Below are positions 1 to 5,493 of a DNA stretch of 6,869 nucleotides, piece after piece. A program made the translations under genes and the position numbers. The notes under the pieces are model-generated. The model was not told the DNA's origin, did no database searches, and saw only the letters and a list, made by a program, of their open reading frames with translations. This DNA comes from an uncultured Stomatobaculum sp. (GTDB taxonomy: Bacteria; Bacillota; Clostridia; Lachnospirales; Lachnospiraceae). The stretch's first letter is position 1; each line of letters starts with the position of its first letter. The DNA lies in the NCBI GenBank assembly GCA_938010625.1, contig CALLVJ010000144.1, positions 1 through 6,869 of the forward strand, read 5' to 3'.

Positions 1-482
1 AGGCTACGGACGGGTGTGTCAGAGTGAGGATCACCCCCGCGTGTGCGGGGAAAACTTCTTCTATTCTTAGCAGATCTCGATATGGTAAGGATCACCCCCG
101 CGTGTGCGGGGAAAACCTTCGTTATCAGAAAATCTGACGAGGGCGAACGGGATCACCCCCGCGTGTGCGGGGAAAACTTCAAGAAATCGAAGATAAAGTT
201 GACGGAGACAGGATCACCCCCGCGTGTGCGGGGAAAACAGTTTTATATGCCGCTTACGGTCGGACTTGACAGGATCACCCCCGCGTGTGCGGGGAAAACG
301 AACACCTTGATAAAAGCTTTGCAGAAAAAATGGGATCACCCCCGCGTGTGCGGGGAAAACGAGGATTCCTAGCATTGTTGAGCTTACTGGAAAGGATCAC
401 CCCCGCGTGTGCGGGGAAAACTTCAGCGCATACACCCCAAGTTCGGCACAGTGGGGATCACCCCCGCGTGTGCGGGGAAAAC
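1..482 (-). CRISPR. Type I-E CRISPR array, leader-proximal end (8 repeats, 7 full spacers, 1 partial)
   Basis: Eight perfectly identical 28-nt repeats lie at 28-55, 89-116, 150-177, 211-238, 272-299, 333-360, 394-421 and 455-482. Seven 33-nt spacers lie at 56-88, 117-149, 178-210, 239-271, 300-332, 361-393 and 422-454; bases 1-27 are the tail of another spacer, so the array continues to the left. Read on the minus strand, the repeat is GTTTT, a 6-bp stem CCCCGC/GCGGGG around the loop ACAC, then GTGATCC. That is the usual type I-E form: Cas6e cuts at the base of the stem and leaves a 5' handle starting GTGATCC. The minus orientation is chosen because it matches the cas gene direction and the known orientation of very similar repeats (S. 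thermophilus CRISPR4). It makes the repeat at 455-482 leader-proximal. No repeat is degenerate, so the trailer end is not in view. Spacer origins cannot be told by eye. Confidence 0.98.
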
Positions 483-596
483 ACTTGGAAAATGGCTTAT
501 TTCCGTGGTCGATCCTACTCTTCTGCGTCGATCCTCTTTAACTTCTCATATAGCTGTTGCGTCAAGCGGCAGTCTGCGAGCGCCCTATGCGGTTCC
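483..596 (-). promoter_or_regulatory. Putative CRISPR leader, overlapping the 3' end of cas2
   Basis: The intergenic stretch between the cas2 stop codon and the first repeat is only 483-514, 32 nt. It is A/T-rich next to the repeat and holds a short inverted repeat, GGAAA at 487-491 and TTTCC at 500-504. Type I-E leaders normally carry a promoter and Cas1-Cas2 recognition sequences over roughly 60-100 bp or more, which does not fit here, so the leader is inferred to extend into the cas2 coding sequence. The outer limit given is simply the edge of the candidate promoter and is not otherwise supported. If the array were instead read on the plus strand this would be trailer sequence, but the intact repeat and the cas gene direction argue against that. 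Confidence 0.5.
508..535 (-). repeat. Short direct repeat at the cas2 end / leader
   Basis: The 9-mer AGGATCGAC (minus strand) occurs at 527-535 and again at 508-516, offset by 19 nt, so it straddles the cas2 stop codon. The first copy encodes part of the C-terminal Arg-Ile-Asp; the second covers the stop and the bases after it. It may be a leader motif read by the integrase complex, a duplication, or chance. The repeat is directly visible; its role is unknown. Confidence 0.4.
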
Positions 597-1414
597 AGTA
601 TAGCAAATTGAAAATGCTTTGATAAGGTCAATAGCTTATAATCTTCCACCTCATCCACCTTTTGCCTGGCAAGGTTCAAAGTGTCGGTAATCGGCGGATG
701 CCCGAGTACAATCCCATTCTTCCTGCAAGCCTGTTGCAAAAATCTCCAATCAAAACTTGCATTATGACTTACAATGCGAGTATCCTCCATAAAATCCAGC
801 AACTCGTTAAGTGCCTGCACAATGGGTTTACCTTCGTGTCCCAACATCTCCCGCGTGATTCCCGTGAGTTCCATAATCGTTTCTGGAATATGCTCACAGG
901 CAACCAGCGCCTGATAGTGCGAAACTTCTTTTCCCTCTTCTACACGAATCGCCGCAAGTTCAATTATCTGGTCGCACAGCGGATTTAATCCAGTTGTCTC
1001 TAAATCTAATACCACGTACTCTGGAGTACTTCTTTTTCGCGCCCTGCTTTTTTGAATCTGCTGCACTTGATAGACCTTTTCCGCGCGGCTCATCGGTACT
1101 TTATCGGTCTCAGCCTGTGCTGCACTCTTCTCCCGCTTTTTGATACCTGGCTTTCTGACGAGTTTAATACCGTCAAAATCCACTGGAATCCATGTCGTAT
1201 TATGGACAGCAAAATCCAATTTCTGCTCTCCAGTGCTGCTGAAAACCATGGTCGCTCTGCCTTCTTTGACATGCTCACAGATGCGCTTCCATAGTTCCTC
1301 TCGCACGCGAGCATTGACGTTCCCCACATAGACCCCTGTGGAAATTTCTATCAGCCACTTAGATAAATCTCCTCGCACTTTCGGCGGACAATCGGTCAAA
1401 GTAATGACAATCAT
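515..1414 (-). CDS. cas2: CRISPR-associated endoribonuclease-like Cas2 fused to a DEDDh 3'-5' exonuclease (type I-E)
   Basis: This 299-residue protein combines two domains. Residues 1-90 are a type I-E Cas2: a first beta strand MIVITLTD, the signature PPKVRGDLSKWLIEISTGVYVG and a closing VDFDGIKLV strand. After a basic linker (about 91-130, rich in Lys/Arg) comes a DnaQ/epsilon-type DEDDh exonuclease at about 133-295. Its ExoI motif has Asp137 and Glu139 in DLETTG, ExoII has Asp222 in SHNASFDWRF, and ExoIII has His276 and Asp281 in HRALAD, so all five catalytic residues are present. Cas2 is the structural dimer that bridges Cas1 dimers during spacer integration; in the S. thermophilus type I-E system the same fused domain trims prespacer 3' ends. 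The start ATG overlaps the cas1 stop (ATGA) with only a weak GGAT upstream, suggesting coupled translation. The gene is last in the operon and its 3' end probably doubles as leader. Confidence 0.97.
   Translation of the reverse strand: MIVITLTDCPPKVRGDLSKWLIEISTGVYVGNVNARVREELWKRICEHVKEGRATMVFSSTGEQKLDFAVHNTTWIPVDFDGIKLVRKPGIKKREKSAAQAETDKVPMSRAEKVYQVQQIQKSRARKRSTPEYVVLDLETTGLNPLCDQIIELAAIRVEEGKEVSHYQALVACEHIPETIMELTGITREMLGHEGKPIVQALNELLDFMEDTRIVSHNASFDWRFLQQACRKNGIVLGHPPITDTLNLARQKVDEVEDYKLLTLSKHFQFAILEPHRALADCRLTQQLYEKLKRIDAEE
597..625 (-). promoter_or_regulatory. Candidate sigma-70-type promoter for the CRISPR array, inside cas2
   Basis: On the minus strand a -35-like TTATCA (620-625) is followed after 17 nt by a -10-like TATACT (597-602) carrying an extended TGn just upstream (603-605). 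Transcription would start near 590 and reach the first repeat after about 105 nt. It would drive the array independently of the cas operon. The match is good but not perfect (4/6 and 5/6), and it lies in coding sequence, where such matches arise by chance. The array could equally be transcribed by read-through from the cas operon. Confidence 0.35.
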
Positions 1415-2358
1415 GACGTTACATCCATATGGTACGATATCGCATTGGGAACAGTCTCTTTTATATTATCCCAGAGATAAATGACATTATCTTCATCTAT
1501 TTCTTCTGCTTCGTCATCATCTGCAAGCAAATGGTGTAAGTCGCACACCATACGCCCCAAGATATGCCCCTCCACCATCGCATCGCGCACTTTTCGTCTG
1601 ACATAAGCCGGCAAATCTTGTAGATCCTGCGAGGCTGCCTCGAATGCAATTGGAATGGTTATTTCAGCCTTATAGAGATCTGCGAGATCATATACAAACG
1701 ACAGTTCGTGTCCAACATGAACAAAGCCCAAACCTGGAGAACACCCCAAAGCAACAATCACCGCATGTGCGAGTCCGTAGAGACACACATGTCCCGCACT
1801 GAGTGCCTGGTTCACGGCATTGCTCTCGAAAAAATCATCTGGATTATATTCTCTGCCACGCCAAGAAACGCCATATTGCTTGGATAGTTTGCGGTAAATT
1901 TCCCGCACGCGGCTACCTTCTCTGCCGCGAAGTTGCTGCAGCGTCAATTTGCTCACATCTTCTGTGGGAAAACGCATCGCATACATTTTCCGCACAACGG
2001 CGAGGTGCAGACGCTGGTTACTGACCAGCTTCGCCTGCTGCAATAAAAGTCCTGATCGCTTGGTAAGCGGGCGTCCGCTCGCATAGTAGCGGACGCCGTG
2101 CTCTCCAACCCAAATGACCGTGACACCTGCATCTCCAATTAACTCCATCGCACGGTGTGTAATACTGCTACCCGGTCCCAACATCAGTACCGAGATGGCT
2201 GCTGCCGGAATATCTACCGTTCCGTCTTCATCCATCACTTCAATCGCACTGTCACGTCGATTTAATTTGCAACGCTCCAGATAAAGAAAAGTCATTCTGT
2301 CTTTGACCTGTGGCAACTGCTGCAATTCCGGGCGAATGATGCCTGGAATTTCCTTCAT
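1411..2358 (-). CDS. cas1: CRISPR integrase Cas1 (type I-E)
   Basis: This 315-residue protein is the metal-dependent integrase that, with Cas2, inserts new spacers at the leader end of the array. It has an N-terminal beta-rich domain (about 1-95) and a helical catalytic domain. The catalytic residues align by motif and spacing with E. coli Cas1: Glu147 in LRGREGSRVR, His214 in GLGFVHVGH, and Asp224 and Asp227 in SFVYDLADLYK. Length is normal for the family; the C-terminal tail has an acidic run (about 280-290). The start is supported by the sequence GAGGTG at 2363-2368, which overlaps the cas6e stop codon; the gap to cas6e is 8 nt. The downstream end overlaps the cas2 start by 4 nt. Confidence 0.98.
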   Translation of the reverse strand: MKEIPGIIRPELQQLPQVKDRMTFLYLERCKLNRRDSAIEVMDEDGTVDIPAAAISVLMLGPGSSITHRAMELIGDAGVTVIWVGEHGVRYYASGRPLTKRSGLLLQQAKLVSNQRLHLAVVRKMYAMRFPTEDVSKLTLQQLRGREGSRVREIYRKLSKQYGVSWRGREYNPDDFFESNAVNQALSAGHVCLYGLAHAVIVALGCSPGLGFVHVGHELSFVYDLADLYKAEITIPIAFEAASQDLQDLPAYVRRKVRDAMVEGHILGRMVCDLHHLLADDDEAEEIDEDNVIYLWDNIKETVPNAISYHMDVTS

Positions 2359-2362
2359 ATTT

Positions 2363-2368
2363 CACCTC
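2363..2368 (-). promoter_or_regulatory. Ribosome binding site of cas1
   Basis: GAGGTG lies 4 nt before the cas1 ATG and shares bases with the cas6e TGA stop, so ribosomes finishing cas6e are placed for cas1. Confidence 0.7.
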
Positions 2369-3002
2369 AGGGCAGGCGCATAATGGTGAGCAATCCCATA
2401 CCGTAAGCCTTCCCCCTGCCCATACCACGGCACAGAAGCTCTTTGAATTTCTCAACATCTGTTACAGTCAATACACCTTCGTAGCTCACTTCGCGCAATG
2501 CAACGCGCTTTTCTTTGTCCTCTTGTTTATGGAATATATCCCAGTTATTTCCCACAGCGCGAAAGCCATCCTTTTCCAGCATGAACCCATGCGCCTCTGC
2601 TCGCTTCGCAAGCCAATCTTCCTGCTGTGCCACACCGACACAAGCTTTTATGACTCCACGCTTTCCTGTGCTTGCGCGCGATTGGCTCTGCGTTGGATTC
2701 GCAACCAAGCGGAATCGCCACTGACTCTGCGCCGTGATACGCGCTAAGAGCGGTTTATAGTCCTTGGTCAGAAATCCTTCTGCTGGCTTGCCATACTCCC
2801 GCACTGCTGCCACAAGTTGTGGCTTCTCTTCACTCAGAATCAACACGTATAGCTTGCCGCCGAGTGTATCCAGGCGCCAGAGCCGCCGCTCTCGTTCTCC
2901 TGAAAAGGCGTTCTCCACCATGCCGTGAATTTTACTGCGAGAAGAGAGTAACTTTCGAGTAGCGCGCTTGTCTGTATCCAGTTCCATTCTTGTCAGATAC
3001 AT
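2367..3002 (-). CDS. cas6e: CRISPR pre-crRNA endoribonuclease Cas6e (Cse3/CasE)
   Basis: This 211-residue protein cuts the array transcript at the base of each repeat hairpin and stays bound to the crRNA 3' hairpin as the Cascade head. The N-terminus MYLTRMELD is typical of the family. His26 (in SKIHGMVENAF) matches the position of the general catalytic histidine of Thermus Cas6e; the Tyr found three residues earlier in Thermus is Ser23 here. The C-terminus has the glycine-rich RNA-binding loop GMGRGKAYGMG (193-203). An in-frame upstream start would add 36 residues overlapping cas5e, but it is rejected because the family N-terminus begins here and a strong GAGGAG sits 7 nt upstream. The gap to cas5e is 13 nt. 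Two RAMP/ferredoxin-like folds are expected from the family. Confidence 0.97.
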   Translation of the reverse strand: MYLTRMELDTDKRATRKLLSSRSKIHGMVENAFSGERERRLWRLDTLGGKLYVLILSEEKPQLVAAVREYGKPAEGFLTKDYKPLLARITAQSQWRFRLVANPTQSQSRASTGKRGVIKACVGVAQQEDWLAKRAEAHGFMLEKDGFRAVGNNWDIFHKQEDKEKRVALREVSYEGVLTVTDVEKFKELLCRGMGRGKAYGMGLLTIMRLP

Positions 3003-3009
3003 GTCTTCT

Positions 3010-3015
3010 CTCCTC
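3010..3015 (-). promoter_or_regulatory. Ribosome binding site of cas6e (decides the start)
   Basis: GAGGAG lies 7 nt before the ATG at 3000-3002 and just after the cas5e stop. It favours this ATG over the longer reading frame that would begin inside cas5e. Confidence 0.8.
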
Positions 3016-3693
3016 TCACAGTTCTGCCATGGCATCGTGCTCTTCTGCCAATCCCTCTTCTGCCTTCCCATCATCCGCAATCCAGATTTCCTTTGCTCTC
3101 CGATAGCCAAATTCGCGCTTCTGTGGATTAAAAGAGATGGGCAAATCCTGTACGATAGCGCCTTCTATCTCTCCAGGCCTGCAATCCAGCCGAATATAGC
3201 GATGGCTCTGCCTTCTGCTCTTGGCATCTGTATTTTGATTTTCTGCTTCCCTTAAGGCTGTCTCCAAATCCTCATCACATATACCAAGAACTAATGGTAA
3301 AGTCGGCGGGCAGGAACGTCTACCGAGAAAGAGGGGATAGCAAGGATGCCGTAGCGCGTCTTCCAGCTTTTCCAACAGACTTCTGTCTTCTGACTCGAAT
3401 CCCACCACAAAGATTGCATCCGAGAGATAATAGCGGTAGGTAAGATAAGAAGTCTTTTCTGACTTGGCAATGTGAAAGTCTTTGATGACTTCTCCATTTC
3501 GATCAACCCGAACTCCAAAGTGAAGCGCCGAAAGTTCTGATAAGTCTGTATCTCGTCTCAAACCTAACGCTGCCGCAAGCATCCCAATCACACCACTCTT
3601 CGAGGGTTCACGATTGGTGCGCCTCGTTTCAAATTTGGAATCAGTGCCCCACGCCTGCAGCGGTGCTGCAATGCGCAGTAAAAGGGTACTCAT
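3016..3693 (-). CDS. cas5e: Cascade subunit Cas5e (CasD)
   Basis: This 225-residue protein is the Cascade subunit that caps the Cas7 backbone and holds the crRNA 5' handle. The N-terminal signature is clear: LLLRIAAPLQAWGTDSKF (5-21), followed by RRTNREPSKSGVIGMLAAALGL (24-45), the conserved Cas5 block. The C-terminal part has FGYRRAKEIW, typical of the family. Length is close to E. coli CasD. The start chosen is the ATG that overlaps the cas7e stop as ATGA, with a G-rich ribosome site GGGGAGG at 3698-3704; an alternative start 13 codons upstream lies within cas7e and lacks family support. Type I-E Cas5 is non-catalytic; repeat cleavage is done by Cas6e next door. Confidence 0.97.
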   Translation of the reverse strand: MSTLLLRIAAPLQAWGTDSKFETRRTNREPSKSGVIGMLAAALGLRRDTDLSELSALHFGVRVDRNGEVIKDFHIAKSEKTSYLTYRYYLSDAIFVVGFESEDRSLLEKLEDALRHPCYPLFLGRRSCPPTLPLVLGICDEDLETALREAENQNTDAKSRRQSHRYIRLDCRPGEIEGAIVQDLPISFNPQKREFGYRRAKEIWIADDGKAEEGLAEEHDAMAEL

Positions 3694-4775
3694 TCCGCCT
3701 CCCCTGCACTGTTCAGAAATTCCTGCACACAAGTTTCAAGCGCATCTAAGTTTTCTTTCATTGATTTTGTGTCGCAGAGCGCTACCATACCTTCGCCTGT
3801 TCCCAGCGCATACCGCGGTACTTCAACAAAGTTCTGGTAACTCTTCTTCGCATATGCAACAAAACGCTCAACAGAAGGTTTGCTATAGCCATTGCGGCTC
3901 ACAACCGCCTCCTCAAACGCACCACTGAAATTCACCGGCTGATCCTCGCGAATTGTGATATAAACAGCATCCGGTACGGTACGATTAGCAAAAGTGTTCT
4001 GCTTACCCGTCGGCATCGAATAAATGAATGCCTCTGCAAAGGTTCTGACTATCTGCTCTGGATTTTTGACCCACTGTTTGAGTTCTGACACATTGACTGT
4101 CGCGTAGCGATAAAGTGTCGAGGAATTGAACTCTATCGTCCCGAGATGACCAGCTCCCGCATTATCCTCCGGTGCAAGATCATCGACCGCTGTAAAGTAA
4201 TCATACTCGCTGTGAACGGCATGTGTCGAAATACTATGCGCTACTTGCGCTGCTGCATCATAATTCAGTGATGGATCTGCCGCTACCATACGGCCAAACA
4301 AGGCAACCTCAAAGCCAGGGACTTCTTTTAATGCCGTCTTAAAGGCTTCTTTATCCCCGCAGCCATCGACCGCCAGCTGTGCTAAAGCTCGCACCTGCGC
4401 ACTGCTAATAAAGAACAGCGCATCTAACTCTGCCTTTTTCCCCTTTTTCTCATCAATTTTGACCTTGAGACCTGCTTTCGTCAAAGCATCAATTGCCAAC
4501 TTCTCCCCATTCAAATCAGGATTCAACTTTTGGATCTCCTGCGCCAGCAATGCAACCAGCTTCTTACTTCTCTTGGAAAGTTCCTCCTCTATCATGACTT
4601 CTTTGAAATAGTTGCGCATCGCATGCTTCCACGCCTGTGAAGAAACTCTTGCACGCGTGGTCCCTCCATAGATTGCCGTCTTCGGGCTGCCGGTGTCATC
4701 GCGGTTGATGCAGCTCGGCGGCACAGTCTGAATCACATGCAAATCCACAAACAATCTCTTCTCATTCATATTCAT
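3690..4775 (-). CDS. cas7e: Cascade backbone subunit Cas7e (Cse4/CasC)
   Basis: At 361 residues this is nearly the length of E. coli CasC. Several copies (six in E. coli) polymerise along the crRNA to form the Cascade backbone. Signature blocks: DLHVIQTVPPSCINRDDTGSPK (11-32), GGTTRARVSSQAWKHAMR (37-54), FEVALFGRMVA (155-165), AHSISTHAV (179-187), STLYRYATVNV (219-229) and PTGKQNTFANRTVP (255-268). The N-terminus contains three close in-frame ATGs (MIMNMN); the middle one is chosen because AAAGGA lies 7 nt upstream, whereas the first is only 1-2 nt from that site. A TTG start at 4838 gives 21 extra residues unlike the family and is rejected. It is preceded by the only long gap in the operon and overlaps cas5e by 4 nt. 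Confidence 0.97.
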   Translation of the reverse strand: MNMNEKRLFVDLHVIQTVPPSCINRDDTGSPKTAIYGGTTRARVSSQAWKHAMRNYFKEVMIEEELSKRSKKLVALLAQEIQKLNPDLNGEKLAIDALTKAGLKVKIDEKKGKKAELDALFFISSAQVRALAQLAVDGCGDKEAFKTALKEVPGFEVALFGRMVAADPSLNYDAAAQVAHSISTHAVHSEYDYFTAVDDLAPEDNAGAGHLGTIEFNSSTLYRYATVNVSELKQWVKNPEQIVRTFAEAFIYSMPTGKQNTFANRTVPDAVYITIREDQPVNFSGAFEEAVVSRNGYSKPSVERFVAYAKKSYQNFVEVPRYALGTGEGMVALCDTKSMKENLDALETCVQEFLNSAGEAE

Positions 4776-4850
4776 AATCATATCCTTTCCGGTCTCTTGA
4801 CCCCACCAGTTTTTGAATTCTCTTCTTGATCTTGGCAATGTTCTTTCTGT
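4776..4850 (-). promoter_or_regulatory. 75-nt gap before cas7e with ribosome binding site and small inverted repeat
   Basis: This is the only intergenic gap over 13 nt in the operon. It contains AAAGGA (4783-4788), the cas7e ribosome site, and just upstream a 4-bp inverted repeat GGTC-TCTT-GACC (plus strand, 4791-4802). I see no convincing promoter or terminator. The gap could allow cas7e to be translated independently at a higher rate, fitting its high copy number in Cascade, but the hairpin is too short to call a regulator. Confidence 0.4.
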
Positions 4851-5480
4851 TTACTCTGTCGTTATAGGCTCCACTTTCTCATCCTTCTCACGATAGGAAA
4901 GTTCTCTGTAAAAATCACGTCCCCATTTGAGCCGCACATTGTCGATCCTATCTAAATCTTGGTAATCATATAAATCCTTGGCGAGAGCCGCATAGTCTAA
5001 CGGAATACTTTCTCTCTTGCAAAGCTGTATGACGTTACGCAAGTGCCAGCTAAATTCAATCAAATCCGCCGAAGTGACAACTACATTAAAGCGCCTGATA
5101 ACTGCCTCTTCATTACCAGCTGTTCTCCTCGCCAACTGTCCAACCGCTCGCCCCAACGTATTTCCCTCCAAGAACATAAAGTCACCGTGAATATCTTTGC
5201 CCTGCTGATGTACCGCAAAGAGGGTCAGAGCCGTATAAATAGCTCGTTCCGAACGACTGGGCTCGTTGCCCTTCCCTTCCAATTCTTCCGGAAGTCTCTC
5301 AAACAACAAATCCCAGAGTTCCGGAACCGCTCCCGGCTCTTCTCCAATACCACGCCGCATCTTTGCAAGTTTCGCGCGAACCACGGCATCTCTGGGATTC
5401 TGTTGCAACTGCAAGAGCTTGAACTTCACAAATTGAGAGATACGACTTGTTCTTCCAAAAGTCTCCTGTTTCTCTTCCAT
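4851..5480 (-). CDS. cse2: Cascade small subunit Cse2 (Cas11e, CasB)
   Basis: This 209-residue, mostly helical protein is present as a dimer in the Cascade belly, where it stabilises the crRNA and the displaced DNA strand. Family blocks are visible: AKLAKMRRGIG (36-46), IYTALTLFAVHQQG (81-94), RRFNVVVTSADLIEFSWHLRNVIQL (129-153), DYAALAKDLYDYQ (162-174) and VRLKWGRDFYRE (182-193), many of them with conserved basic residues. E. coli CasB is shorter (about 160 residues); the extra length here is within the range seen in Gram-positive relatives. The start has a near-perfect AAAGGAGG (5486-5493) 5 nt upstream that overlaps the cas8e TAA; the gap to cas8e is 11 nt. Confidence 0.96.
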   Translation of the reverse strand: MEEKQETFGRTSRISQFVKFKLLQLQQNPRDAVVRAKLAKMRRGIGEEPGAVPELWDLLFERLPEELEGKGNEPSRSERAIYTALTLFAVHQQGKDIHGDFMFLEGNTLGRAVGQLARRTAGNEEAVIRRFNVVVTSADLIEFSWHLRNVIQLCKRESIPLDYAALAKDLYDYQDLDRIDNVRLKWGRDFYRELSYREKDEKVEPITTE

Positions 5481-5485
5481 GCACG

Positions 5486-5493
5486 CCTCCTTT
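5486..5493 (-). promoter_or_regulatory. Strong ribosome binding site of cse2
   Basis: AAAGGAGG complements the 16S anti-Shine-Dalgarno sequence almost fully and sits 5 nt before the cse2 ATG. It overlaps the cas8e stop (TAAAGGAGG), allowing re-initiation. Confidence 0.85.

Noticed and set aside
1..482. Plus-strand transcription of the array
   Set aside because: The minus-strand repeat matches the known type I-E orientation with a GTGATCC handle and agrees with the cas gene direction.
483..515. A ninth, degenerate repeat next to cas2 (the spacer-length interval ends near a GATCC)
   Set aside because: Beyond GATCC there is no CCCCGC/GCGGGG stem or other repeat sequence, and the region encodes the cas2 end.
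43..611. Overlapping plus-strand open frames through the array
   Set aside because: They are made by the repeat unit read in successive frames (repeating ITPACAGK, DHPRVCGE and SPPRVRGK peptides) and have no gene-like features.
662..1329. Open frames on both strands within cas2
   Set aside because: They overlap a well-supported Cas2-DEDDh gene, have no recognisable domain and no convincing ribosome site.
3003..3110. Longer Cas6e start overlapping cas5e
   Set aside because: The family N-terminus MYLTR and the GAGGAG site place the start at 3002.
4791..4802. Hairpin before cas7e as a terminator
   Set aside because: Only 4 bp and no following U-run, so it is not a Rho-independent terminator.
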